Notes: generated by a model not told the origin, from the letters alone. Shown: positions 29,901 to 37,748, counted from the first letter of the stretch. The stretch: 64,000 nt of DNA from Candidatus Woesearchaeota archaeon (GCA_937912225.1 CALDOJ010000031.1:1-64000), one strand, 5' to 3'. Translations and numbers: made by a program.

Positions 29901-32879
29901 AGACACACTATCATTAGTATTTTCTAAAGTATCATTTGCAGTAACAGTTGCAGTATGAACTCCATCAGCTAAAGTAGCAACATCAATACCAACAGTCCAG
30001 AAATTACCACCAGTATTAGATGCAGTATATAATATAGGAGTTGAACCATTAGTTACATTAAAAGCTACTCCAACAACATCCAAATATGAGTCAGTTACTG
30101 TCGCATTAAAAGTGATTGTTCCTGTGCTTAGATTTACTCCACTAGCAGGATTATTAATTGCTGAAACTGCAGGTACGGTATTATCATATGTAAAAATAAT
30201 ACTTTCAGTAGCATTCAGATTACCTAAAGTATCATTAGCATAAACAGTTACAGTATGATTTCCTTCAGCCAAAGTAGAAACATCAACAGTTGCATTCCAG
30301 TAATTACCACCAGCTAAACTTGCAGTTAACCAAACAGTATTAGAACCATTAGTTACATTGAATCTTACAGTGTCAATGCCCACTAAAGGATCAGTTACAG
30401 TAACGTTAAAAAAGAAATCAAGACTAGTATTATATCCTGTTGCAGGCGTTATTGCAGTAACTGCAGGCACAACATTATCAACAGTTATTGTATAAACAGG
30501 ACTTTTATCAACGTTACCGGATTTATCAGTACAATTAACATACCAATCAGTAGCTCCAGCAGATAAAGCAGTTGAAACAATTGTTGTCGCAGTATTATTC
30601 ATAGTTGAAGTATTAGTTCCTTTAGAAACATTACCAACAAATAACTCACAACTAGCATAAGTAGCAGTTGCATCAACAAAACTATATACAAAATCAGGAG
30701 TTAAATCAGTAGTGTTAGTGCCATTAGCAGTAGTTAATGAAACAGTAGGTGCAACATTATCTTCTATGAAAGTTGAACTTACAGTAGAGTTTAGATTGCC
30801 TAAAGTATCATTAGCAAACACAGTTACAGTATGAGCTCCTTGATCTAAAGTCGCAACATCAATACTAGCATTCCAAAAGTCTCCACCAGGATTACTTGCA
30901 GTTAACCAAACAGTACCAGAACCGTTAGTAATATTGAATCTAACAACATCTAAACCAACGTTTGCATCACTTACAGTAGCGTTGAAAGTAATTATTCCAG
31001 TACTTAAGTTAGCACCTGTTGCAGGTGAATTAATAGCTGTTACAGCTGGTTTAACATTATCAACTGTTATAGTATAAACAGAACTCATGTCAACATAGCC
31101 TACTTTATCAGTACAATTAACATACCAAGTAGAAGTTCCAACAGATAAAGCGCCAGAAATAATAGTTGTAGTAGTATAATTCATAGTAGTAGCATTAGTA
31201 CCTTTAGAAGAACCATTAACAAACAACTCACAACTAGCATAAGTAGAAGCTGCATCAGTAAAATTATAAACAAAACTAGGAGTCGTACTAGTAGTATTAG
31301 TACCATTAGCAGGACTTTCTAAAAATACAGTAGGAGCATTATTATCAACTGTAAAAGTAGTAGTAACAGTTGAATTTAACTGACCTAAAGTATCATTAGC
31401 AAAAACAGTCACAGTATGACTATTCTCAACCAAAGTAGATAAATTAAGACTAGCATTCCAAAAATCTCCACCAGGATTACTTGCAGTTAACCAAATAGTA
31501 TTAGAACCATTACTAACATTAAAACGAACAACATCTAAACCAATAGTAGCATCACTAACTGTTGCGTTAAAAACATACACTCCAGTCACATTAGCACCAC
31601 TAGCAGGAGTAGTAATTGCAGTTACAGCAGGAACAACAGAATCAACTGTTATAGTATAAACAGGACTCATATCAACATTACCGCCTTTATCAGTACAATT
31701 AACATACCAAGTAGAAGTTCCTTCGCTTAAAGCAGAAGAAGTAATAGTTGTAGTAGTATAATTCATAGTAGTAGCATTAGTACCTTTAGAAGAACCATTA
31801 ACAAACAACTCACAACTAGCATAAGTAGAAGCTGCATCAGTAAAATTATAAACAAAACTAGGAGTCGTACTAGTAGTATTAGTACCATTAGCAGGACTTT
31901 CTAAAAATACAGTAGGAGCATTATTATCAACTGTAAAAGTAGTAGTAACAGTTGAATTTAACTGACCTAAAGTATCATTAGCAAAAACAGTCACAGTATG
32001 ACTATTCTCAACCAAAGTAGATAAATTAAGACTAGCATTCCAAAAATCTCCACCAGGATTACTTGCAGTTAACCAAATAGTATTAGAACCATTACTAACA
32101 TTAAAACGAACAACATCTAAACCAATAGTAGCATCACTAACTGTTGCGTTAAAAACATACACTCCAGTCACATTAGCACCACTAGCAGGAGTAGTAATTG
32201 CAGTTACAGCAGGAACAACAGAATCAACTGTTATAGTATAAACAGGACTCATATCAACATTACCGCCTTTATCAGTACAATTAACATACCAAGTAGAAGT
32301 TCCTTCGCTTAAAGCAGAAGAAGTAATAGTTGTAGTAGTATAATTCATAGTAGTAGCATTAGTACCTTTTGACGAATCATTAACAAACAACTCACAACTA
32401 GCATAAGTAGAGATTCCGTCTGTAAAATTATATTCGAAAGCAGGGGTAGTGCTTGTAGTATTAGTACCATTAGCAGGAGTTTCTAAAAATACAGTAGGGG
32501 CAGTATTATCAACTCTAACACCAAGTACACTTGATGAACTAGCTTTTCCGCCAGTAAGATTAGTAGCATTTACAATAAGATCATAAACTCCGTCTGATAA
32601 AAGACTTGTATTGAAAGAGGCGTTTTCAAAAACAGTATCATCAGCAGTACTATTTATAATTGTGGCATTTAAAACGAGAGCACCCGATAGATTCCACATA
32701 AATACAACTGTTGTCGCGTTCAAATCTGTCGTTGCATTCAGTAGAATTGTTCCGGACACATTCTGTCCTGAACTTGGCGACTGAACAGTCACGGTACTCA
32801 AAGCCAACACAAAGTTGGTAGTGAACAAAAGCATGGCTAGTAAAACCACAATATAGAATAATCTAGTTGAATTTCTCAT
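26904..32879 (-). CDS. Giant surface protein with tandem Ig-like repeats, membrane anchor and His/Lys tail
   Basis: A 1991-residue protein. A signal peptide (1-26) is followed by about nine copies of a roughly 190-residue double beta-sandwich unit. Each unit pairs an APTVFLESPANGTNTT-type half (two Cys, WYVNCTDKGGNVD) with an AVTAITTPASGANVT-type half (VFANDTLGQLNST). NxS/T sequons are abundant, so heavy N-glycosylation is likely. Then come a PGF-pre-PGF domain (TPGFSYFAIG, about 1805), a Pro/Glu-Val linker, one membrane helix (about 1856-1875) and a 115-residue His/Lys/Glu-rich helical cytoplasmic tail with TPR-like spacing. The architecture parallels the protein at 10825-17466. Confidence 0.85.
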   Translation of the reverse strand: MRNSTRLFYIVVLLAMLLFTTNFVLALSTVTVQSPSSGQNVSGTILLNATTDLNATTVVFMWNLSGALVLNATIINSTADDTVFENASFNTSLLSDGVYDLIVNATNLTGGKASSSSVLGVRVDNTAPTVFLETPANGTNTTSTTPAFEYNFTDGISTYASCELFVNDSSKGTNATTMNYTTTTITSSALSEGTSTWYVNCTDKGGNVDMSPVYTITVDSVVPAVTAITTPASGANVTGVYVFNATVSDATIGLDVVRFNVSNGSNTIWLTASNPGGDFWNASLNLSTLVENSHTVTVFANDTLGQLNSTVTTTFTVDNNAPTVFLESPANGTNTTSTTPSFVYNFTDAASTYASCELFVNGSSKGTNATTMNYTTTTITSSALSEGTSTWYVNCTDKGGNVDMSPVYTITVDSVVPAVTAITTPASGANVTGVYVFNATVSDATIGLDVVRFNVSNGSNTIWLTASNPGGDFWNASLNLSTLVENSHTVTVFANDTLGQLNSTVTTTFTVDNNAPTVFLESPANGTNTTSTTPSFVYNFTDAASTYASCELFVNGSSKGTNATTMNYTTTTIISGALSVGTSTWYVNCTDKVGYVDMSSVYTITVDNVKPAVTAINSPATGANLSTGIITFNATVSDANVGLDVVRFNITNGSGTVWLTASNPGGDFWNASIDVATLDQGAHTVTVFANDTLGNLNSTVSSTFIEDNVAPTVSLTTANGTNTTDLTPDFVYSFVDATATYASCELFVGNVSKGTNTSTMNNTATTIVSTALSAGATDWYVNCTDKSGNVDKSPVYTITVDNVVPAVTAITPATGYNTSLDFFFNVTVTDPLVGIDTVRFNVTNGSNTVWLTASLAGGNYWNATVDVSTLAEGNHTVTVYANDTLGNLNATESIIFTYDNTVPAVSAINNPASGVNLSTGTITFNATVTDSYLDVVGVAFNVTNGSTPILYTASNTGGNFWTVGIDVATLADGVHTATVTANDTLENTNDSVSVTFTVDNTAPTTNLETANGTNTTDLTPDFSFNYTDALSTEASCFLYVGGVEKGSNNNTANFTSTTITSTALTVGTYAWYVNCTDRAGNVDMSPVYSMSVDNVVPNVSTIHSPVAGTNYSTQTVLFNATITDDTLDVVTVNFNISNSSDFIILAGSNTVGNLWSNSISSNSLAEGSHTAIIFATDTVGNLNKTETVSFTVDRSAPTVNLETANNTNTTDTTPDLSFNFTDAYSTGATCELFVNGTSKGSNATTANFTSTAITSGAIPVGTSTWYVNCTDRAGNVDMSDVYTLTVDNVIPVVSAINSPATAANLSTETQVFNATVTDANIGLQTVSFNISNSSSSIVYAASNAGGNFWNASVNMSTLAEESHTVIIVATDKLSNVNKSVTRVFTVDRTAPTVTIETATFNTTDTTPNIVFNYTDALSATASCTLYLNGTAYGVNATTANATATTITVNDTLSTGYYAAIVNCTDGTSNEDASSAVNFRVVLLPTATYNSPSTGDFLNETAVVLNITTTGLISTAKYQIINGTNASDIVLGWTNMTNTGTDLWTASINASALEEVNYTIKVNLTDSISNVNDTETIVVIFDRTAPAVTAFTLSDDTPNRASNVTATCTATDNSTTYGGTISTPITGLSTETIGDATATCTATDEAGNTITSTTTYRVLSTGSSGGSSTYTAPNPKKAGAWTTVTKNNPAVLNINNDAIGLTEIQVNVKEGATNVKLTVENLPSKPTATQESKGRVYKYLEIQKTNLEDGNIENAKIKFKVALSWLSENALGETNVALKRYVGDAWVDLPTTKTSGDAIYIYYTAETPGFSYFAIGEKEVIEVPVVEPVPEPVVEPEPVVEPEPEPVVESMVEEETSYDLVGGILALIVVIILVAISLSKKDEAAERTINAHLKKAEGHKKQAEDHFAKAKEHKKQGDDEKAMAHTKKALHHEEQVKHHKKLAEDRNRTHNLDKAMKIHKKAEEHFKAGDEEKAKELYKEAEDHRKKAEKKF
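31160..32366 (-). repeat. Near-identical 582-bp tandem repeat inside the giant surface gene
   Basis: The DNA of 31160-31741 recurs at 31742-32323 with a period of 582 nt (194 codons) and no difference seen by eye; the match runs about 40 nt into a third copy. Other units in the gene are diverged, so this is a recent duplication or gene-conversion tract. Copy number may vary among strains or be collapsed in assembly. Confidence 0.8.
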
Positions 32880-33080
32880 TTCCTACACCCCTTAAACATA
32901 CATACATAGATAAATTAATTGAGATAGTATATAAACTTTTCTGCTTATTTGAAACCACTAAAAAGTGAAACCACCATTTTTTCACACATAATTTATTATA
33001 CTAATTAATTCTTAAATAAATAAACGCTTTTGAACCTTTTTCATTAAAATTTATAAACAAGAACATTTCCAATAAGAACA

Positions 33081-34172
33081 ATGGCAGATTATAATGAGAA
33101 AATTAAAGACTTAGAAAAACAAATTAGCACTACTAAGTATAATAAGAAAACTCAGCACGCCATTGGAATGTATAAAGCTCAACTTGCAAAGCTTAAAGAT
33201 AAAGAAGAATCTCGAGGAAAAGGTGGCAAGAAAGGCGAAGGTTATGTTGTTAGAAAAACTGGGGACGGGACTGCTTTATTATTAGGGTTCCCGTCTGTTG
33301 GAAAATCTACTTTACTTAACGCTTTAACAAATGCAAATTCTGAAGTTGGAGCTTATGACTTTACAACACTTGACGTAATCCCTGGGTTAATGGAACAAGA
33401 CCATGCAAAAATTCAGATTCTTGACGTTCCAGGAATTGTACGAGGAGCAGCTTCGGGTAAAGGTCGAGGAAAAGAAGTTTTGTCAGTTATGCAAAACGCA
33501 GATCTCGTGTTAATTCTTATAGATGTTAATTATCCAGAACAGTTAGATATTTTAATGAAAGAAGTTTATGATTCGCATATTCGAGTTAATCAAAGAAGAC
33601 CTGATGTAAGAATTAAAAAGACTGCAAAAGACGGAATCAGACTTGGTGCAACTGTTAAACTATCTCTTCAACGAGATACAATTAAAGCTGTACTAAACGA
33701 ATTCAAAATAAATAATGCAGATGTAATTATTCGTTCAGACATAACCGTTGACCAACTAATTGATTGCATTGAAAACAATAAAAAGTACTTGCCAGGAATA
33801 ACTATACTTAACAAAATTGATTCTGTAAGTGAAGAAAGATTAGAAGAAGTTATCAAATTAACTAAAGCAGATCTTTGTGTTTCTGCACAAAAAGAAACTG
33901 GTTTAGAAGAGTTAAGAGTTTTAATTTTCAAAAGATTAGAATTAATGAAACTATGGATGAAAGAACCAGCTAAAGAAGTAGATATGAAAGAACCATTGAT
34001 TATTACAACCAACTCAACTGTAAAAGATGTTTGTTCAAAACTGCATAAAGATTTTATTTCGAAATTCAAGTTTTGCAGAGTGACTGGACCTAGCGCAAAA
34101 TTTCCAGGACAAAAATTGTCATTAAATCATGTATTAAAAAATAACGACATTCTAGAATTACATATGACTTAA
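33081..34172 (+). CDS. DRG/Obg-family GTPase with TGS domain
   Basis: A 363-residue GTPase of the archaeal/eukaryotic DRG (developmentally regulated GTP-binding) type. An N-terminal basic helical segment (1-60) precedes G1 GFPSVGKST (about 68-77), G2 around YDFTTLDVIPG, G3 DVPG (about 111-114) followed by the Obg-type GxxRGAASGKGRGKEVL switch, G4 NKID (about 243-246) and G5 SAQKETG. The C-terminal 75 residues form a TGS domain. DRG proteins bind ribosomes and act in translation. The TATA-like TTTATAAA about 30 nt upstream suggests a leaderless or short-leader mRNA. Confidence 0.9.
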   Translation: MADYNEKIKDLEKQISTTKYNKKTQHAIGMYKAQLAKLKDKEESRGKGGKKGEGYVVRKTGDGTALLLGFPSVGKSTLLNALTNANSEVGAYDFTTLDVIPGLMEQDHAKIQILDVPGIVRGAASGKGRGKEVLSVMQNADLVLILIDVNYPEQLDILMKEVYDSHIRVNQRRPDVRIKKTAKDGIRLGATVKLSLQRDTIKAVLNEFKINNADVIIRSDITVDQLIDCIENNKKYLPGITILNKIDSVSEERLEEVIKLTKADLCVSAQKETGLEELRVLIFKRLELMKLWMKEPAKEVDMKEPLIITTNSTVKDVCSKLHKDFISKFKFCRVTGPSAKFPGQKLSLNHVLKNNDILELHMT

Positions 34173-34969
34173 TCAAATGGACTTTTAATTTTTAAAAAAT
34201 CTTTTTTCGCAACATAAGCGTAAATTGAAGTTGTTTCTAACCGCGAATGACCTAGTAACTTTTGAATATAACGAATATCAGTGCCGTTCTCTAACAAATG
34301 AGATGCAAAACTATGCCTTAAAGTATGAGGAGTGACATTTTTATTGATTTTTGCTTTGAAAGACGCTCGAGTAATAATTTCAGAAATTGAACGAGAAGAA
34401 TACTTACCATTTCTTGACTCAAAAACATACTTATTTCCTGTTTGATAATTCTTTAATAAACTTTTAACTTTTTTAGAAAGAATAGTAAACCGGTCTTTTC
34501 CGCCCTTAGCATTTTTCAAATGAATAGTGTTATCAACAAAACTAATATCAAAATTTTTCAAATTAATAAGCTCTGAAACCCTTAGGCCAGCAGAGTAAAG
34601 TAAAGAAATAACTAATCGATGTTTAATATTATCAAGAGCATTGATCATTTTATTAATTTCAGTTTTAGAAAGAACAACAGGCAACTTCTTTTTACGCTTT
34701 GGAATAAATACTTTAGAATCATTGCCAGTAAAAAATTTAATCGCAGCACTAGCAAGACGAATAGAATTAGTAGCAAACCCTTGTTCAATCAAAAAAAAAA
34801 CATAATCCTCACGAGACAAACCACTCCTTAAAAATTTAGAATAATGAAAAGAATAAGCTTTAATCGTCTGCTTAGAAAACCCCTTCATAATCATTTCACG
34901 TTTCTTGATATCAACTAAATCAACCATAACAAGCTCTAAAACAAAACTTCTTAATAAAATCACCATCAA
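34169..34969 (-). CDS. Xer-like tyrosine recombinase, candidate cassette integrase
   Basis: A 266-residue tyrosine recombinase with all catalytic residues: Arg130 (GLRVSEL), Lys158 (GGKDR), His215 and Arg218 (HTLRHS), His241 (LLGHS) and Tyr250. It is of XerA/XerC size. The insertion between the Lys hairpin and HxxR box that defines integron integrase IntI is absent: only about 55 residues separate GGKDR from HTLRH. It lies divergent from the cassette array and next to the attI-like site, where IntI would be. Its stop overlaps the convergent DRG gene by 4 nt. An internal ATG at 34927 is an equally plausible start. It could alternatively be a chromosome dimer-resolving XerA. Confidence 0.85.
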   Translation of the reverse strand: MMVILLRSFVLELVMVDLVDIKKREMIMKGFSKQTIKAYSFHYSKFLRSGLSREDYVFFLIEQGFATNSIRLASAAIKFFTGNDSKVFIPKRKKKLPVVLSKTEINKMINALDNIKHRLVISLLYSAGLRVSELINLKNFDISFVDNTIHLKNAKGGKDRFTILSKKVKSLLKNYQTGNKYVFESRNGKYSSRSISEIITRASFKAKINKNVTPHTLRHSFASHLLENGTDIRYIQKLLGHSRLETTSIYAYVAKKDFLKIKSPFD

Positions 34970-34987
34970 AAAACCCGAAACATTTCC

Positions 34988-35027
34988 GTATTACACGAAA
35001 TTCCACTTCATGTAATACATGTTAAGT
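34988..35027 (+). other. attI-like site
   Basis: A near-perfect inverted repeat (GTATTACACGAA at 34988-34999, TTCATGTAATAC at 35007-35018, 7-nt centre, one mismatch) is followed 2 nt later by GTTAAGT (35021-35027), a perfect GTTRRRY core. That core is the exact reverse complement of the R'' box of cassette 1 (ACTTAAC, 37633-37639), which marks 35021/35022 as the first insertion point. The paired arms resemble recombinase-binding arms, as in dif sites. The stretch 34970-35285 holds only this site, the cassette 1 left inverted repeats and its promoter. Confidence 0.7.
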
Positions 35028-35241
35028 TCAATAAAATTGAGTTCCATTTTCTTTTTAGAAAAAAGAAACAAAAATAGGGGGTTCCGGTCCTTCAGACATA
35101 TAGTCTGCTACGCAGAAACAATAAACTGCTGTATCAAAAAGTAATAAAAACCACACAAATATGGCGTTTATTTATAAATACGCATTACCAAAAATTTTAT
35201 TTAATTTTATTTCTCGTCTATAATTATTAAAAAAGGTTAAA

Positions 35242-35280
35242 TTTATATAGTAAAACCATATCTTGATTAGAATTGGAGGA
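35242..35280 (+). promoter_or_regulatory. Promoter and ribosome site of cassette 1
   Basis: TTTATATA at 35242-35249 is an archaeal TATA box, with a purine-rich BRE-like AAAGG before it. GGAGGA at 35275-35280 lies 5 nt before the first ATG. The cassette thus carries its own archaeal promoter. Confidence 0.65.
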
Positions 35281-35285
35281 AAAAT

Positions 35286-35525
35286 ATGAAAAACGATGAT
35301 ATCATAGAACTATTACAAAGAATTGACAAGAAGCTTGGATTGATATTGGGCAACCAAATTGTGGAGAAGGAAGGTAACATCAAAGCACAAGTGTCAAAGC
35401 TCGCTAAATCAGACCTCAGTTCTGTTGAAATTGCACAGATCCTTGGAATAAGCGCAGCTCACGCATCCAAAGAGTTATCAATTCTAAAAAAGGTGAAAAA
35501 GCATGAAAGCAAAACCAAAGAGTGA
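35286..35525 (+). CDS. HTH microprotein 1 of cassette 1
   Basis: A 79-residue protein with an N-terminal helix (ELLQRIDKKLGLILG) and a C-terminal helix-turn-helix (LSSVEIAQILGISAAHASKELSILKK). It is the first of six tandem paralogs sharing 'xxLDKKLxxIIxLLA-x-Q' plus 'LGxxxxEIAxLLGxxxxxV'. It is probably a DNA-binding or small regulatory protein. The next gene starts inside its 3' end. Confidence 0.75.
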   Translation: MKNDDIIELLQRIDKKLGLILGNQIVEKEGNIKAQVSKLAKSDLSSVEIAQILGISAAHASKELSILKKVKKHESKTKE

Positions 35526-35724
35526 AATTGATCTTTTACAGGAAGTCAATAATAAACTTAATATGCTAGTCGCATTGACTGCAGCACAAGGAAAAGAAAG
35601 AGATGATAAGATAAAAACATTAGCAGGATTAGGATTTACTAATATTGATATCAGCAAACTTTTGGGAATCCCAAAAGGAACTATTGATGTTGTTAGAGCA
35701 AAAAAGAAAGGTGCGAAAAAATGA
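35503..35724 (+). CDS. HTH microprotein 2 of cassette 1
   Basis: A 73-residue paralog: LLQEVNNKLNMLVALTAAQGKE, then LGFTNIDISKLLGIPKGTIDVVRAKK as the HTH with a basic tail. It overlaps its upstream neighbour by 23 nt and couples to the next through an ATGA overlap. It is most similar to microprotein 6 (LGYPYSEISKLLGVPEGTLKTW). Confidence 0.75.
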   Translation: MKAKPKSEIDLLQEVNNKLNMLVALTAAQGKERDDKIKTLAGLGFTNIDISKLLGIPKGTIDVVRAKKKGAKK

Positions 35725-35954
35725 ACTCAGACCAGTTCTCAATAATCGAAAAAAAACTCAACACAGTAATTAAGTTGCTTGCTATACAAGCAATTGGCGA
35801 CAAAGAATATCGGCAACAAATCACGCTTCTTGACAGTATGGGTTTACAAATAAATGATATTGCTGAACTTACAGGAAAAACTGCCAATAATGTAAAGGTA
35901 ACACTTCACCTAATTCGAAAAAATAAATCGAAGGGAGAAAAAAAAGATGAATGA
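35721..35954 (+). CDS. HTH microprotein 3 of cassette 1
   Basis: A 77-residue paralog with IIEKKLNTVIKLLAIQAIGDKEY and the HTH MGLQINDIAELTGKTANNVKVTLHLIRK. It starts in an ATGA overlap with microprotein 2. The fold resembles the sigma region 4/LuxR type of HTH. Confidence 0.75.
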   Translation: MNSDQFSIIEKKLNTVIKLLAIQAIGDKEYRQQITLLDSMGLQINDIAELTGKTANNVKVTLHLIRKNKSKGEKKDE

Positions 35955-36138
35955 TAAGCAATTCGAGGAAATAAGCAAAAAACTTGACAAAATTTTTGCA
36001 ATTATCGCAGTCCAATCTATCGATAATAAGGATGATAAAATTAATACCCTTAAACGCCTTGGGTTTTCTAGCGATGAAATAAATCCTATTGTTGGTGTAA
36101 AGAACTGTAGGCAGATGGAAGGATGGAAAAGAAAATGA
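35947..36138 (+). CDS. HTH microprotein 4 of cassette 1 (degenerate HTH)
   Basis: A 63-residue paralog with the N-terminal helix EISKKLDKIFAIIAVQSID and LKRLGFSSDEINPIVGVK, but the recognition helix is replaced by NCRQMEGWKRK. It may have lost DNA binding and act through the shared N-terminal helix. GGGAG precedes its ATG. Confidence 0.68.
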   Translation: MNDKQFEEISKKLDKIFAIIAVQSIDNKDDKINTLKRLGFSSDEINPIVGVKNCRQMEGWKRK

Positions 36139-36410
36139 GTGAACAAGATTTAAAAGATATTAAAAACCAATTAGAAATAATTATATCTCTAATGGTTCCT
36201 GCATTTTCTGAGGAGAAGTATGGTATTCAAAAAGGCACGCAATTAGATGTCCTAAAATTATGTGACTTGAGATATACTCAACAAGAAATGGCATCTAAAC
36301 TCAAAAAAACAAAGAAGGCAATCGAAAGAGCAATAGAAAATTTAAATTCACGAGATTTAATTAGATCTGTAAAAAAAGGAAATCGTACTGTTTACTTGAG
36401 GTTAAAATGA
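36135..36410 (+). CDS. HTH microprotein 5 of cassette 1 (winged-helix variant)
   Basis: The frame is open from 36123, but the ATG at 36135 overlaps the TGA of microprotein 4, as with its neighbours, giving 91 residues. The N-terminal helix DIKNQLEIIISLMVPAF is shared. The C-terminal part is a longer winged helix (YTQQEMASKLKKTKKAIERAIENL, then LIRSVKKGNRTVYLRLK). Confidence 0.72.
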   Translation: MSEQDLKDIKNQLEIIISLMVPAFSEEKYGIQKGTQLDVLKLCDLRYTQQEMASKLKKTKKAIERAIENLNSRDLIRSVKKGNRTVYLRLK

Positions 36411-36601
36411 AAGAAGATCAAATGTTAAAAAAGCTAGACACAATAATTGCGCTGCTTGCAACACAAGGTAAGGAAGATGCAGAGAAACTGAAGATAATGA
36501 AAGGTTTAGGCTATCCCTATAGTGAAATCAGTAAATTACTAGGGGTTCCTGAAGGAACATTAAAAACATGGGATTTCAAGAATAGGAATTCAAAAAAATG
36601 A
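36407..36601 (+). CDS. HTH microprotein 6 of cassette 1
   Basis: A 64-residue paralog (MLKKLDTIIALLATQGKE plus LGYPYSEISKLLGVPEGTLKTW). It is linked to both neighbours by ATGA overlaps and is closest in sequence to microprotein 2. Confidence 0.75.
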   Translation: MKEDQMLKKLDTIIALLATQGKEDAEKLKIMKGLGYPYSEISKLLGVPEGTLKTWDFKNRNSKK

Positions 36602-37470
36602 CTGATATTGATAAGCTCAAAAAAGCGATTATTGAGATATGTAAAGGCAAACATGGAAAAGCAGTACTTCTTGCAGTCAATAATAAAAGAGATTATAAAG
36701 AAATTGCATCTCAGGCGGGATGTAATAATAACCAAAGCTCCTCTTTATTAAACACAGCACTAACATTTGGTCTAATAACAAAAGAAGAAGGAATTTGGAG
36801 AAAGACACCTGAATTCCGAAGGCTTAAGGTTAACCAAGTTCTAAAAGAAGGATCTATTGACATACCCATTGAGAAGAAAATTAGGGTACAAAAGATAAGA
36901 AAAAAGACGAATGTTGACATGGTGAAAAAAGACATATCCTCTTATTTCTTACTTCAATTTTCAGAAATACCTCATCCTTTTTCAGGCAAACTACAAAAAA
37001 TTAAAGTACAAGATTTGAAAAAGGCGACAGAATGTCTATTTACAAACCTAGAATGTGATGGTCCGATAAGACTAAATGGATTATCTGATAGATTTTATGA
37101 ATCATTTTCAGCTTATTTTTCTTCTGACAGAATACGAAAAAATGAATTTACAAATAATTTTAGTAATATGATTGGCTGTTTTGAACCTTATGTGAAGAAA
37201 GTTACGGCTATTAAAACGAAAAATCCTGAAGAAGCTAATCCCAGCCTCAATAAGGACATGATATCAAAAGTTATTTCATTCAATTCTAATATAAATAATA
37301 ATAATGATTCTTACTGGGTAGATAAACCAATTCATGAGGCATCCCTGAGAGTAGTTTTCCCATATAGGCATATTGAATCTCATGAAGCTAGAAGTTATAC
37401 ACTCTTTGATATGGAAAGAGTTGTATTTTATTTATTTGCATCTATAATTTTTATTAATTTAAATTACTAA
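36598..37470 (+). CDS. 290-aa protein with N-terminal winged helix, last gene of cassette 1
   Basis: Coupled to microprotein 6 by an ATGA overlap. Residues 1-80 look like a winged helix (DYKEIASQAGCNNNQSSSLLNTALTFGLITKEEGIWRKTPE). A basic linker (about 84-115) follows. The remaining 170 residues are a mixed fold without a motif I recognise and end in a hydrophobic segment (VVFYLFASIIFINLNY). The six HTH microproteins probably act with this protein (inferred from strict coupling). A regulator or DNA-targeting role is possible but unproven. Confidence 0.68.
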   Translation: MTDIDKLKKAIIEICKGKHGKAVLLAVNNKRDYKEIASQAGCNNNQSSSLLNTALTFGLITKEEGIWRKTPEFRRLKVNQVLKEGSIDIPIEKKIRVQKIRKKTNVDMVKKDISSYFLLQFSEIPHPFSGKLQKIKVQDLKKATECLFTNLECDGPIRLNGLSDRFYESFSAYFSSDRIRKNEFTNNFSNMIGCFEPYVKKVTAIKTKNPEEANPSLNKDMISKVISFNSNINNNNDSYWVDKPIHEASLRVVFPYRHIESHEARSYTLFDMERVVFYLFASIIFINLNY

Positions 37471-37632
37471 ATTAGTGTACCTTAATACTTGTTCTTAATG
37501 TACCGCTTCGCTCTTTTGATGGAACGGAACCCCCTAGTCCTTCGGACATTTACACTCCCTTGGGTCGAATTTATTTGGAACTCAAATTTTACTCTGCGGA
37601 CGCAGGTTTCCCAAACTTCGTATGGGAAACGA

Positions 37633-37748
37633 ACTTAACAGGGCTTAAAGGGTTCGAAACGACCACTTCGCTATTTTGCCAAGCAAAATTCGTTTCTCTC
37701 CCAAATTTTTTGCTACGCAAAAAACTTCCCTTAAGCCCGATGTTAAAT
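37633..37748 (+). repeat. attC1-like recombination site
   Basis: R'' ACTTAAC (37633-37639) and R' GTTAAAT (37742-37748) enclose L'' GGGCTTAAAGGG (37641-37652) and L' CCCTTAAGCCC (37728-37738). These pair with one extra base on the L'' side, as in classical attC sites. Inside are further hairpins: GAAACGA/TCGTTTC, ATTTTGC/GCAAAAT and TTTTTTGC/GCAAAAAA. Total length is 116 bp. The 37471-37859 gap holds this site, the cassette 1 right and cassette 2 left inverted repeats and a promoter. ORFs in it are shadows. Confidence 0.82.

Larger units (their letters stand above)
35022..37742 (+). mobile_element. Gene cassette 1: HTH microprotein operon
   Basis: Bounded by the G^TT points of the attI-like site and attC1. 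Unusually long (2.7 kb), with seven overlapping ORFs. Beyond the R boxes its ends carry two nested private inverted repeats: TTGAGTTCCA (35037-35046) with TGGAACTCAA (37576-37585), and TAGGGGGTTCCG (35075-35086) with CGGAACCCCCTA (37525-37536). These support it being one mobile unit and not a collapse of several. Confidence 0.75.

Noticed and set aside
26904..32879. Regularly spaced direct repeats considered as a possible CRISPR or satellite
   Set aside because: The repeats are in frame, about 190 codons long and encode Ig-like domains of one protein.
37648..37664. GGTTCGAAAC resembling a tRNA T-loop
   Set aside because: No acceptor, D or anticodon arms surround it. It is part of the attC1 terminal structure.
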